From Acorus gramineus (taxonomy: Eukaryota; Streptophyta; Magnoliopsida; Acorales; Acoraceae): a stretch of DNA of 64,000 nt. The DNA is taken from assembly GCA_030737835.1 (NCBI GenBank), contig JAUJYN010000077.1:59698-123697 (forward strand). Direction: 5' to 3'. This document shows positions 18,392 to 30,100 of this stretch, piece by piece (within the stretch, counting starts at the first letter, position 1; every line of letters begins with the position of its first letter). The position numbers and the translations under genes are program-made. The notes beneath the pieces were generated by a model. That model was not told the DNA's origin. It saw nothing but the letters and a program-made list of their open reading frames with translations, and made no database searches.

Positions 18392-21094
18392 ATGAGTGAG
18401 TATACTAAAACTTGTGTAGTTTGGCTCCTTTGGTTTCTACTTTGTGTGGCAACAATCAATCTGTGTCTGTGCAATTCACTCTCCTCCGCAACCTGCTGGG
18501 AGATTGAGAGGCAAGCCCTCCTCAAACTCAAAGCGGGCCTGGTAGACCCTGCAAATCGACTCTCTACATGGACCGATGAGGATTGCTGCCGCTGGAGCGG
18601 TGTATCCTGTGATAACCAGACGGGCCATGTTGTCAAGATTGACCTTCGAAACCCTTATTCAAATGATCGTGATGGCTCACTATATAATGATTGGCTAAAT
18701 GAGTCCTTGAGAGGTAAGATTGGTCCTTCTTTGCTTGATTTGAAACATCTTACTCATTTGGATCTGAGTTCGAACTACTTTGAAGGCTCCATTCCTCCTT
18801 TCATTGGTTCCTTGTCAAAACTGACATATCTAAATCTCTCAATGAGTGGTTTCAATGGTAAAATCCCTCCCCAGCTTGGAAATCTGTCCATCCTCGAGAT
18901 TCTAGATGTAGGATACAATAATTGGTTTCTCCGCGCGGACGACCTACAATGGTTGTCGGGTCTTTTATCTTTGCAGCATCTTGATTTGACTTTTGTTAAC
19001 CTCACTAAGTCATCTGACTGGTTCCATATGATCTTCAGGCTCCCTTCTTTATCAGTTTTAAAATTGAGGTATTGTGGACTTCAAAGTTTGCCGAGTTCTC
19101 TTAAGAATCAGCATGCTAATTTTACCAGTCTTTCAGTCCTTGATCTTTCTGGTAATGACTTTCATTCCACAATACCCCATTGGATGTTCAATATAAGCAG
19201 CCTTACATATCTGGATCTTAGTGTCAACAATTTCAATGGTCAAATTCCTAGTGCTTTTGAAAACTTGATCTCTCTTGAGGTTCTCCTGCTCTTCGGAAAT
19301 AGATTTGATGGTTTGATCTTTCCAAGAGGAATAAAAAATCTCTCTTGAGGTTCTCTTGCTCACAACTCATTGCAAGGGATCATCTCTGAACATCACTTCA
19401 CCAATCTGATGAAACTAGAAGAACTGGATATGTCTTCAAATTCATTGGTTTTGAATGTTACTCCTGGCTGGGTTCCTCCATTTCATCTTAAAGTAATTGG
19501 GTTGGGATCTTGCCATTTGGGTGGTTATTTCCCGAAATGGCTACATACACAGAGCAAATTTATTGCACTAAACTTATCCAATACAAGAATTTCAGATACC
19601 ATACCTGATTGGTTATGGAACTTGTCTTCCCAAGTTGTTCTACTAGATCTCTCACAAAATGAGATCAGAGGAATGCTACCCATGTCCTTTTCATCCACTG
19701 ACATTGAAGATATCAACCTGAGTTACAACAAGTTTGAAGGTTCATTACCTCGACTCCCTTCCCGTCCTTGGTCTCTTGATTTGGCGAGTAATTCATTTAC
19801 AGGTCCCATTGCTTTTGGCAATGATAAAGCATCATTAGACCATCTGATTTTATCAAACAATAAAATAAACGGAAGCATCCCCTCATCTATATGCAAACTT
19901 GAGGAATTGGCGGTTCTCGATATCTCTAACACTCAGCTATCAGGAAAGCTCCCTACTTGTTGGAAAAATTTTACTAAATTGATGGTTGTTAATTTAGCAA
20001 ACAATAACCTCTCTGGAGAGATCCCGACCATGATGTGTCGACATCCTTATCCTTATCCTGAAGCATTGCGCTTAAGCAATAATAGTTTTTCTGGAGAAAT
20101 ACCTTCTTCTATGAAGGATTGCACGGATTTGGTTATGGTTGATCTCGGGCAAAATAAGTTACATGGAAATATTCCAACTTGGATGGGAGAGAGCCTATCA
20201 AGTTTGGTATTTCTTCGGCTTCGATCAAATTTCTTTGGCGGGACGATTCCTCCTCAAATCTGTGAGCTTTCTTCACTTCAGGTCTTGGACCTTGCAGACA
20301 ATAATCTTATAGGACATCTACCAGAGTGTATTGGCAATTTCAGCAAAATGATCGTCAATCCAAATGCAAGCCAACCGGCACTATATATCCTGGAATATGT
20401 TGTAGATGGGGGAGACCTTGGTTATTATGGAGTTCCAAACTACAAATATAGCCTGCCATTGGTTAGGGATGGGGAGGAACGCGAATACACCAACAACCTC
20501 CCACTGGTGACGAACATCGACTCATCCGACAACTCCCTTGTTGGGGAGATCCCAGAGGGTCTACTCAATCTTCTCGGATTGCAATGCCTAAACTTGTCTG
20601 GAAATTATTTGACGGGGAATATCCCGTTGAAGATTGGTGTTATGCAATCAATGTTGACACTTGATCTATCAAGAAACGAGCTCTCTGGGCAGATTCCGCC
20701 AAGCCTCTCCAATCTCAGCTTTTTGAATCACTTGAATTTATCATTCAACAACTTGTCAGGGAGAATTCCAACGGGCAGCCAACTCCAGACTCTCAATGAT
20801 ACATCCGTTTATATGGGCAACTCCTATGTGTGTGGACCTCCAATCTCTCAAGAATGCCCAGGTGACGGGACATCACAGAGCCCATCATTTACTAGTAAAG
20901 TAAATGAACATGAAGGTGGGGACATCCAAGAAATGTTATGGTTTTACCTCGGCATTGTTTCGGGGTTCATCTTGGGATGCTGGATGGTCTGGGGAGTTCT
21001 GTTTTTCAAAAGAAGCTGGAGGATCACTTATTTTCTTCTTGTGGACGACCTGTATGATAAAGTTTATGTAACGCGCTCAGCATCCGAAGATTGA
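18392..21094 (+). pseudogene. RLP2: LRR receptor-like protein, disrupted
   Basis: Matches RLP3 and RLP5 from the signal peptide to LRR 8, then stops at a TGA (19346-19348) just after GLIFPRGIKNLS. About 330 bp encoding LRRs 9-13 are deleted. The junction holds about 11 extra bases (CTTGAGGTTCT) identical to sequence 70 bp upstream. Read in the gene's frame, this filler supplies the TGA, and the original frame resumes directly (SLAHNSLQGII). The rest, including island, transmembrane helix and GxxxG motif, stays open to 21094. A 4-bp loss (TTCC) near 21071 gives a short altered tail, YVTRSASED. A truncated secreted LRR fragment could be made; a full receptor would need stop-codon readthrough. 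Confidence 0.85.
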
Positions 21095-22080
21095 AAGCAA
21101 TGAAAACAAGGAGAATTTGAATCAAAGCTGATGATATGACCTTTTATTTTGGTGGGTTATTGTAGTAGTAAATATTTTGTGCCAGAGTACCTATTGTGTA
21201 CAATTCTCAAAAATAATGTGTATTTTATAGTTTAATTTATAGTTTGGTATGTAAAATGGAGAGTCCTCTGGTTTGATATGTAAGAGTGATGCATAACTTG
21301 TTCATCTCATTGGACATGGAAATAACAAGAGTGGTGATATTTGAAATTTTTTCACTATGAAAGAGGGAGAAATCAAACCCTCACTCTGAGTTATTGATGT
21401 ACAACTAACAACTGAACCATTTATAGGTGAGAGAGTAAGAGAGAGAGTGTGTATGAGGGATGGAGGGAGAGGGAGAGGCAGAGGGAGAGTGGGCTCTGAG
21501 ATGAAGAAACAACAAACAAAAGGGGAGAAAAAAGGTATATGTTTCAATAGAAATTTTTCATATCTTCTATAAATTCATCTATGCAATTTATTGGCGTATA
21601 TGATTCATTTTTTATAAAATTATAATGAAGTATACTATTTTTAAAAAATACAAAACATATGTAGACTGGAAATAAAGCTGAAAAATGGATTGTATGTAAC
21701 ATTATCCATTTAATATCGTTGTGGTGATGGCAGCCTGTCTGCCAATGTTCATTGTTGTCTAAGAATTATAATAGGCCAAACAAGTTGGAGATTATAGTTT
21801 GCCACCACAACATTGGTGGACAGAGGCTGTGTAAAGATCAAGTGAATCTAGGTTTTAACTAAATTGAAGCTCAAAACAATGATAAACTGGATAAACAACT
21901 TATAATGGGGATAAATACAGGGGAATCCTTGAAGGGTTTAACTTGAATTGCCAAACCGGATGCACAAAATGCCTAAAATGAACGAACACCAGCAAATATT
22001 TCAGATTTACAAACTAGTAACCCCAAGTATCCATGATCGGTTCAAGAAAAACAAAGCCACCCCCTTCTCTTCTTACATTG
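21095..22080. other. RLP2 3' flank and TIC20 downstream-flank homology
   Basis: RLP-type 3' flank with a (GA)-rich stretch near 21425-21490, then sequence from about 21780 matching 62635-62900 downstream of TIC20. The foldback, MITE and long spacer seen in other units are absent. No gene seen. Confidence 0.5.
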
Positions 22081-22420
22081 TCAAGCAACAAACCATGACA
22101 GATCCAGGTCAGATCAGAACCTTTTATAAGGAAAAAAAAAACTTATATATCACTGTCTCCAAGCTCTCAAAATGCTACAATGAGGACAAAATATATAGCA
22201 ATCAAGTGCATATCACTTAGAAAATCCCATGGGACTCGTAAACAATTTATGGATCATCAAAAGGATATGTGATCTTCTATCACTAACCATTTTCCTAATT
22301 CCCCAACAAGACATGATGCTGCAGATTCTAATTTGTATATTATTATTTCATCATGAATAGTCCTGTACATCATTTTTTATCCAAAGGTTCATTTAAATTA
22401 GGATGGAATCACGTTAATTG
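22081..22420 (-). pseudogene. Minimal TIC20 relic and its flank
   Basis: A short match to the TIC20 exon (AACCATGACAGATCCAGGTC at 22091-22110) is followed by sequence matching 63735-63960 (CACTGTCTCCAAGCTCTCAAAATGCTACAAT, split here by small differences). Most coding sequence is lost, more than in the other units. Confidence 0.5.
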
Positions 22421-22698
22421 CAGGACTGACGTTGACCCTGACAGAGCAGATCAAGTCAGTGGCGTTAGTTAAGTGGAATCAAAGAAAATTGCATCACACT
22501 ATCATGGTGGAAGTTTTTTGAAACAGTAGCACGAAGATTAGCTCAATCTAAAAGTCATGGTGGACTAATAAAAAAAATCCAAAGTCTTAAACAGTAGCAT
22601 GTCTCTTTCAATGGCCAAGCAAAAAAGTTGATCTAGTTGTCTTATGACACTGATCTTTCCAAACCACAAGACTTGGTGGAGTAAGAATTTAAAGTCTT
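22421..22698. other. Recurrent motif group before the RLP stub, no gene seen
   Basis: Contains the same motif group as 9140-9500 (GTCATGGTGGACTAA, CTTTCAATGGCCAAGC). No coding region recognised. Confidence 0.35.
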
Positions 22699-22876
22699 CC
22701 TCGGCTTTGTTTCAGGGTTCGTCTTGGGATGTTTGATGGTCTGGGGAGTTCGATTTTTCAAAAGAAGCCAGAGGATCGTTTATTTTCTTCTTGTGGACGA
22801 CCTGTATGATAAAGTTTATGTAACTTCCGCGCTCAGCATCCGAAGATTGAAAGCAATGAAAGCAAGGAGAATTTGA
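22699..22876 (+). pseudogene. RLP6: 3' stub of an RLP gene
   Basis: Encodes only the end of the transmembrane helix and tail: FVLGCLMVWGVRFFKRSQRI, then VDDLYDKVYVTSALSIRR and a normal stop. It shares the SQRIVYFLL and SALSIRRLKAMKARRI variants with RLP5 rather than the other copies, and its 3' flank also resembles RLP5. Everything 5' of it is missing. It marks a sixth ancestral unit. Confidence 0.85.
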
Positions 22877-23361
22877 ATCAAAGCTGATGATATGACCTTT
22901 TATTTTGTTGGGTTATTGTAATAGTAAATATTATGTACCAAAGTACCTATTGTGTGCATTGCTCAAAAATAAAATGTATTTTATAGTAATATACAGTTTG
23001 GTATGTAAAATGGAGAGTCCTCTGGTTTGATATGTAAGACCTCGGGAAAGGAGGTCCCACGTTCCACTATTTATGGTCACGCAAAGTTTTTTATTTCTAT
23101 GTTACCTGTAGCATTTATCTGTAGTCTCATTTTTAATACGTATGATGTTTTGAGTTTTAAAAAATTGTAAGTATTTTTTTATAATAAAATAAAATACATA
23201 TTTCATTGTATAATTTTATTCATGAAAAAATGGAAAAAAAAGTTATAATGAGATGTATAACTTGTTAATGTGAATGTATGATACTAATAAAAATAGAATT
23301 AGGCCAAAAAAAAAAAAGAATTGTGTATAACAATACTCATTCGGAAAGCATGTAATGTTTA
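22877..23361. other. RLP6 3' flank, no gene seen
   Basis: Sequence like that after RLP5 and RLP1, including the uninterrupted foldback target at about 23091-23100 (TTATTTCTATG). No gene. Confidence 0.45.
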
Positions 23362-23958
23362 ATGATCTCCAACCACATTTCATATCTCCAATTTTAGATG
23401 GTGGTATGTTTCAATCACACTCCATATCCACCTCCAAATTTGGAGATTTGGATTTGATCCTCAAAATGTGAAGGCCGAGACCACCTTCAAATCACATTTT
23501 TCACTTTTTACTTTGTGCATTAATTATTTCAACTTAATATATATTTAGATCAATTAATCAATTTTTAATAAAAGTACTATAGTTGAAAATATCTCATCGA
23601 GATATTCAAAATGAGACTAATATTAAATTATTTTATAATTGATTTTAAATAAATCCTCGTACGTTTAATTATTCAAGAATTATTTTATTTATTTAATTAA
23701 AAAATTATTAATTTAAAAATAACTCCAAAACCATTTAATATTAGACTCATTTTAAATATCATAATGAGATTTTTATAATGGCATACTTTTTTATAAATGG
23801 ATTAATAATAATATTTGTTAATGAGTTTTCATATAATATTATATAATTTTAAAAATGACAAGAAAAAATGGAGGGTAATGGTTGGAGTGCAACACCCTCC
23901 AAAAATGAATTTCCCCGGGCCAACCTTCCATATTTGAAGGCTTGGATTGGAGATGCTC
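23362..23958. mobile_element. Tourist/Harbinger-like MITE
   Basis: Ends ATGATCTCCAACCA and TGGATTGGAGATGCTC form an imperfect inverted repeat, flanked by TTA at 23359-23361 and 23959-23961. The interior is AT-rich with no ORF. In the RLP1 unit the corresponding site (near 5390) is uninterrupted. Confidence 0.55.
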
Positions 23959-23961
23959 TTA

Positions 23962-24344
23962 CGGCATGTTTGATTGACAAGTGGGATTGAGATTCTATAA
24001 ATCATGGGATTCTAGATCCAGATGGATTGGGATTGTTTGTGAATCATGTCAACCTGTTTGATAAGAAACATGATTTAGAAAATAGGATTGTGATTCTCAA
24101 TCTCAATCATGCGTTTGGTAATGCATGAATTACAATAAAAAATATATATATTTTAAAAAATACCATATATATATATATTAGATGTATTAAATATATAATA
24201 TATATATGATAGCAAATTGGTTATGATAAATCACATGAACCTCATATCATCCAATCAATAAGTTATGAAAGTTTCTTTATTCATATATTATATAAATAAA
24301 ATAAATAAAGAGGATTTATGAACATGTACATCACAATTAATGCT

Positions 24345-24429
<85 letters not shown>

Positions 24430-24980
24430 AGTGAAATGATAAGATACGGTCACTATACCCTCTTCCTTAGGTGTGGTCACCATGTCATTACCATCCGATT
24501 AAATGGATTTTAATCAGACGGTTAAAATAATTACCCCATAAAATCACATATATCCCTATAAATTGTGATCCCTCTTTTTTCTCCACACAATCTCCCTATT
24601 TTTCTCTTGTGATTTTTTTATGGAATATCTTCTCACGATTCGATTAAATGCACCCCAATTGTACGGTGATTATAAGGTGACTGCACATTAAAATGAGGTA
24701 TGATGTCCACATCATATCGCCTATATATATATATATATATATATATATACTAAGGGAGATGAAGAGCGTGGGTAAAAATGCCATTTTTTCAATGCACCTG
24801 GATTGGGATTAAGAGAAGACCACCTCTTGAGGGGGATTTTCAATCCCTCTAATCAAGGATTCTCAATCCCACTCTTTCAATCTCAATTCTACTTTTAAAA
24901 TTTATCCAAACAACTTATTGATCTCGATTGAGATTTTCAATCCCAACCCAGACACCCAATACTCATGTCCAAACAGGCCC
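23962..24980. mobile_element. Second MITE-like insertion abutting the first, contains (TA)n
   Basis: The left end GGCATGTTTGATTGACA and the right end, read inverted, GGGCCTGTTTGGACA are similar. Inner arms share TGGGATTGAGATTC-like sequence. After 24980 the RLP-unit sequence resumes (TATAGTAAATGTTAAAAC). The target duplication is unclear (TA or TTA). It contains the long TA microsatellite and about 290 bp of unrelated sequence between two TA tracts, possibly a further nested insertion. Confidence 0.45.
24347..24430. repeat. (TA)n microsatellite
   Basis: About 84 bp of nearly uninterrupted TA dinucleotides. A shorter TA tract lies at 24721-24748. Confidence 0.9.
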
Positions 24981-25986
24981 TATAGTAAATGTTAAAACTC
25001 AGTTTACAACCAAGCATATAGTCCACTTACATTTTGAAATTTTTTAAAATAGTATACATCATCTAATAATGTTTATAATTTTATAAATAATGTAGTGTAT
25101 ACTATGATGAATTGCATAAATTCATTGATAAAAATGCTAAAAAATCCTAATGAGACATAGGTACCTCGTCCGAAGAGATATATGAGAGATCATAGATGGG
25201 GGTTGAGATATGTGGGAACTGTAAGTCGGGTACGATGCTCAATTTTTTTTCTGGCCTAAATAATTGAAGTATGTATTACATTTTAATAAATATATATGTC
25301 TGATTCCATGAAATATATTTATTTAAAAAAAGAAAAAAATGAGGGGTTTGCATGTGAGGTTGCACGTTGAACTGTCCCTAACATCATCAATCCAGTGTTT
25401 AGATTAGATGAAAATGGGCTACCACCACAACATTGGTAAACACAGGCTGTGTAAAGATCAAGTTAATCAAACTTTTAATTAAATGGATTTTTAGTTTTAA
25501 GTCTATGTAAACAAGATCGTGTCTAGCTAACAACGATCAATTTTTATTTATTCTCTAAGCCCCCGTTTGGATAGACAATTAAGTTATTCTGAAGTTTATG
25601 ACTATTTTAGTATAAATAAGGATAAAATGATTTTTTAAAAAAAAAAAAAATCTTACATAGCAAAAAATCATTAACTAATTTAAATTAAGTATCTAGATAA
25701 AAAAAATCAAACCCTAAATCCAATTTGCATCAAATTTATTCCATGATACAGTCTAGTTACTCCAAAAAGCTAGGAACCAAATAATTAATTGTACAGGAAT
25801 TCCGTTTACATTGCAAGAAAAAAATTTCTGTCTACATAAAAGAATATAATAGATGCTCAATATATACTCGTACACACACACACGCACACACCATGCCAAC
25901 AAATATAAATTTATATATTGATCATCTATTAGCAAGCAAATCCGCAGGTATATTCTTTCTCTGACCCTGCTGCTAAAAAGAGGTTG
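24981..25986. other. Duplicated intergenic sequence left of the Copia element, no gene seen
   Basis: 25010-25490 matches 5400-5460 plus 6486-6840 and contains the empty site of the RLP1-unit foldback (CATTTTGAAATTTTTT at about 25031). 25495-25930 is AT-rich sequence I do not recognise. Short ORFs are not supported. Confidence 0.4.
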
Positions 25987-26111
25987 TGTTAAATGTATAT
26001 ATATGCTAGGGTTAAGGGTAGATTAGTCTTTTCCTAGTTTCCCTTTTGTACTATAAGTATTGGCTACAAGCCCTAATAATACAACTGATTCATTCTTTTC
26101 ATATTCTAACA
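25987..26111 (+). repeat. Copia 5' LTR, 125 bp
   Basis: Starts TGTTAAATG and ends TTCTAACA. It differs from the 3' LTR at four positions by eye. It is unusually short for a plant LTR. Confidence 0.9.
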
Positions 26112-26123
26112 TGGTATCAGAGC
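26112..26123 (+). other. Copia primer-binding site
   Basis: TGGTATCAGAGC directly after the LTR, complementary to the 3' end of initiator methionine tRNA, as in most plant Copia elements. Confidence 0.85.
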
Positions 26124-26149
26124 TTGAATCAAATTTTTTTCTTTGATCG

Positions 26150-26384
26150 TCGACGGCCCGTCGCCCCGCGCCGCCGTTGCGCCACCGGGCCGCCGCTGCA
26201 CCGCCTCGCGCCGCCGCTGCGCCGCCGTCGTGCCGCCGCTGCACCGCCCCGCGCCACCGCCGCGCCGCCGTCATGCCGCCGCTGCACCGCCCCGCTCCAC
26301 CGCCGCGCCGCCGTCGTGCCGCCGCCGCGTCGCCCCGCGCCGCCACCGTGTCGCCGCTGCACCGCCCAGCACCGCCACTGCGTT

Positions 26385-26420
<36 letters not shown>

Positions 26421-26985
26421 CGCCCCGAGCCGCCGCTGCGCCGCCCCCGTGCCGTCGCTGCGCTTCCTCGCGCCGCCGCTGCACCGCCCCTCCCAGCCGC
26501 TGCGCCGCCCTCTCGCGCCGCCTCGGGCAGCCCAGCCGCGGCTGTGCCACCCTGCCGCACTGCTGCACCACCCTGCCGCGCCGTCCAGCGCTGCCCGCGC
26601 CTCGTCCGCGCCCCGTCCGCGCCGTGCCCGCACACACGCGCCCCGTCCGCGTCTGCCTGCGCGTCATCTCGGAATCGCGTGATCCGCGCGGATCCGCATT
26701 GATCAGCCCGGATTTCCTGGGATTCTGTCCCGGATTCGGTCCCGGACAACATCCCGGATCTCCCGGGAATCTGTCCCGAGGTCCCGTGCCTCGCGCCCGC
26801 GCGCGTCCAGCTCCAGCTCCAGCGCCCGCGCGCGTCCTGACCCGGCCCCAGCGCCCGACCCGACCCGGCTTCAGCGCCCGACCCGACCCGGTTCCAGCGC
26901 ACCGACCCGACCCGGCACTAGCTGCCCGACCCGGATCCGCGACCCGTTTACCGCCTCGTCATCGCCTTTTTCGGTATTTTCTTTG
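26150..26985 (+). other. GC-rich low-complexity region in place of Copia gag, with 29-nt A-run
   Basis: 26154-26640 is dominated by imperfect CCGCCGCTGCGCCG-type repeats in all frames, interrupted by 29 A residues at 26389-26417. 26640-26985 is CCCGACCCGACCCGG-type repeat sequence. Long ORFs in several frames on both strands are an effect of the composition and I do not call them genes. It contrasts sharply with the AT-rich surroundings. Confidence 0.7.
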
Positions 26986-27126
26986 TCCGGCCGCTACGGG
27001 CTCATTCGGACTCCAAATATAGCCATATTGGTACTCATTTTGATCAGTTTTTCGTGATCTACGCATCTGTGACTGTTTTGGATCTATCAGATACTGTTTA
27101 TTTTGATCTATTGCTGTGCAAGTACT

Positions 27127-30100
27127 ATGGATTGCAGATATTGTCACTCCTTTGGTCATGTGACCCTCGATTGCCGCAAGTTGGCTAGAAAACGTGCTCG
27201 AGATGCCGCTTTCACTTTATCAATCCAGTCGTCTACTCAATCTTCTATTTGTCAGGATCAGATATGTACATCAATTGCACCTCGCGTTGCTTCTGCTCAG
27301 TCACAGTTTACCACAGCTCACCTTATTGCACATTTAAAGGGGCTAGAAGATCAATATCAACAACTTTATGTTATGTTACGATCATTGACTGGTATAGATC
27401 TTTCTGGTTCTGTTCAGTCTGCTTCTGCTCCCGTACCAGGTATACCGATTACCTCATGGGTTCTTGATTCTGGGGCTTCCCATCACATGACATCGGATGC
27501 ATCGATTCTTGCTAATTGTACACCACTTCGTTCTCCTTCACTTATTCGCACTGCTGATGGTTCTCCTATGTCTGTCTCGAGCTCTGGCATTCTTTCTGAT
27601 CATTCTCATCGATTTAATGTGCCAAATGTTTTGCATGTTCCTAAACTTTCCATGAGTTTGTTTTCTGTCAGTCAACTTGCTGACCTTGGTTATACAATCA
27701 CATTTGATTCATCATCTTGTTCTGTTCAGGATCGACTTACTGGGAGACGGATTGGGACTGGGCGACGACAAGGTGGACTCTATTACATGGATCAGCTTCA
27801 TGTTCCTCTGCCTTCCGCTGCTTCTGTGCAGTTAGATACAAATTCTCATTCCCCTTTCGATCTTTGGCATCGTCGTCTTGGTCATTTGTCTCAGCCTAGA
27901 CTCCGATATCTTGTTAGCACCGGTGCATTAGGATCATTTTCTCGCACGGATCTTCAACCATGCGTGGGCTGTAAATTGGGTAAGACAGTGGCTCTTCCTT
28001 TTCCTTCCAGTTCGCATATTTCAGATTCTCCCTTTGATTTAGTTCATTCTGATATTTGGGGTCCGTCTCCTATTTTTTCAAAAGGGGGGAATCGATATTA
28101 TGTCATTTTTATCGACGACTATTCTCGTTTCACTTGGATTTACCTTCTCTCTAGTCGTTCAGATTTATTGCGTATTTATACTTCTTTTGCTACCATGGTT
28201 GAGACTCAATTTTCTCGTCGTATTAAGGTGTTACGCTCTGATTGTGGTGGTGAATATTGTTCTAAGGCTTTTAGTGAATATTTGACATCCCAAGGCACCC
28301 TTCCTCAGTTTTCCACTCCTTATGCTCATCAACAAAATGGCGTTGCTGAGCGTAAACACCGTCACATCCTTGAGATGACTCGATCTTTACTTCTTTCTGC
28401 ATCCGTTCCTGTTGAGTTTTGGGGTGAGGCAGTTCTCACAAGTGTGTATCTCATCAATCGCACTCCGTCATCTATTACTGGTGGTATCTCACCATCTGAG
28501 CGGCTTCACAATCAGCCACCTGATTATTCTCGTCTTCGTGTTTTTGGTTGCACATGTTTTGTTCTTCTTCCTCCCACTGAACGTACCAAGCTTTCTCCTC
28601 GTTCTGCTATGTGTGTTTTTCTTGGATACAGTATTCAACATAAGGGTTACAAGTGTTATGATCCTATTGCACGACGTCTTCGCATTTCTTGTCATGTCAC
28701 ATTTTGGGAGCATCATCCTTATTATGCTCTTCGTTCACCTCCGGCTCCACTTCCTCCGTCTACTGTTGATGACCTTATTTTTCTGGATTTCTCCACTCCT
28801 GAGTCATCCCCATCGTCTATCCCACCGGCTTCTATTCCTTCATCTGTCCCATCTACGACCTTGCCATCCCCTATATCTCCTTCTTCGGATGATTCATGTG
28901 AGCCGAGTCCCCCTGTTGTTGCTCCTGCGCCTGATGTTGTTCAACCAGTAGTCGACCATGCCCCGGCAGTCGACCCCGCATCCGCAGTCGACCATACACC
29001 AGCAGTCGACCCCACACCGGTAGTCGATCCCGCACCAGTTGCTCCTCGTCGCAATCCGCCTCGCGCTCGTCGACCTCCTCAACGACTTAGCTTGGTTGCC
29101 TCTGATTCTTTTTCTCCTAGTTTTCAGTGTTTTCTTTCAGCTGTTTCCACTCACTGGGAGCCCCAATCATATCGTGAGGCTGTCGGCATTCCAGAATGGG
29201 AAGGTGCTATGGCAGAGGAGCTTAGTGCATTACAACGCACTCATACGTGGAAAATTGTACCACTTCCTCCAGGGAAGACTCCTATCAGCTGTAAGTGGGT
29301 TTATAAGATCAAGACCAACTCTGATGGTTCGATTGAGCGTCACAAGGCTCGTTTGGTTGCCCGTGGTTTCACTCAGCAGCATGGTATTGATTATGATGAG
29401 ACATTTGCTCCTGTAGCAAAGATGACGACTGTTCGTACTTTGATTTCTGTTGCTTCTGTTCGTCAATGGCCCATTTATCAGCTTGATGTCAAGAACGCTT
29501 TTCTTCATGGTGATTTATCAGAGGAGGTTTACATGACTCCTCCTCCGGGTCTTCCTCATTCATCTGGTCATGTATGCCATCTTCACCGCGCTCTCTATGG
29601 TCTCAAGCAGGCTCCTCGTGCTTGGTTCGCTCGATTCACTGATGCTATCTGTGCTGCTGGGTTTGTTCTGAGTTCCTCTGATCCAGCTTTATTTGTTCAC
29701 ACCTCTGGTCCTCATCGTACTATCCTGCTGCTTTATGTTGATGACATGATCATCACCGGCGATGATTCGTCTCATATACAGTCGGTCAAGCAACATCTTC
29801 AGCGTCAATTTGAGATGAAAGATCTTGGCAAACTTCGCTATTTTCTAGGCTTGGAAGTTGCTTCTGCTCCGCGTGGTTATCTTCTCTCCCAACGCAAGTA
29901 TACTGCTGACTTGATCGACCGTGCCTGTCTAACTGATGATCGCATTTCTCCCACTCCTATTGAGCTTCATGCTAAGCTCCGGCCTGACGATGGAGAACCA
30001 CTCTCTGATGTTACTCGTTATAGACAGCTTGTTGGAAGCCTCGTCTATCTCACTGTCACTCGTCCTGACATTGCCTATGCTGTGCATATTGTCAGTCAGT

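Noticed and set aside
26023..27022. Long overlapping ORFs on both strands (up to 281 codons)
   Set aside because: They arise from GC-rich trinucleotide repeats without stops, consist of Arg/Pro/Ala or Gly/Ala/Arg runs and have no domain; several frames are open at once.
28894..29082. Minus-strand ORF in the Copia linker
   Set aside because: It is the complement of a repetitive proline/valine-rich linker in pol.
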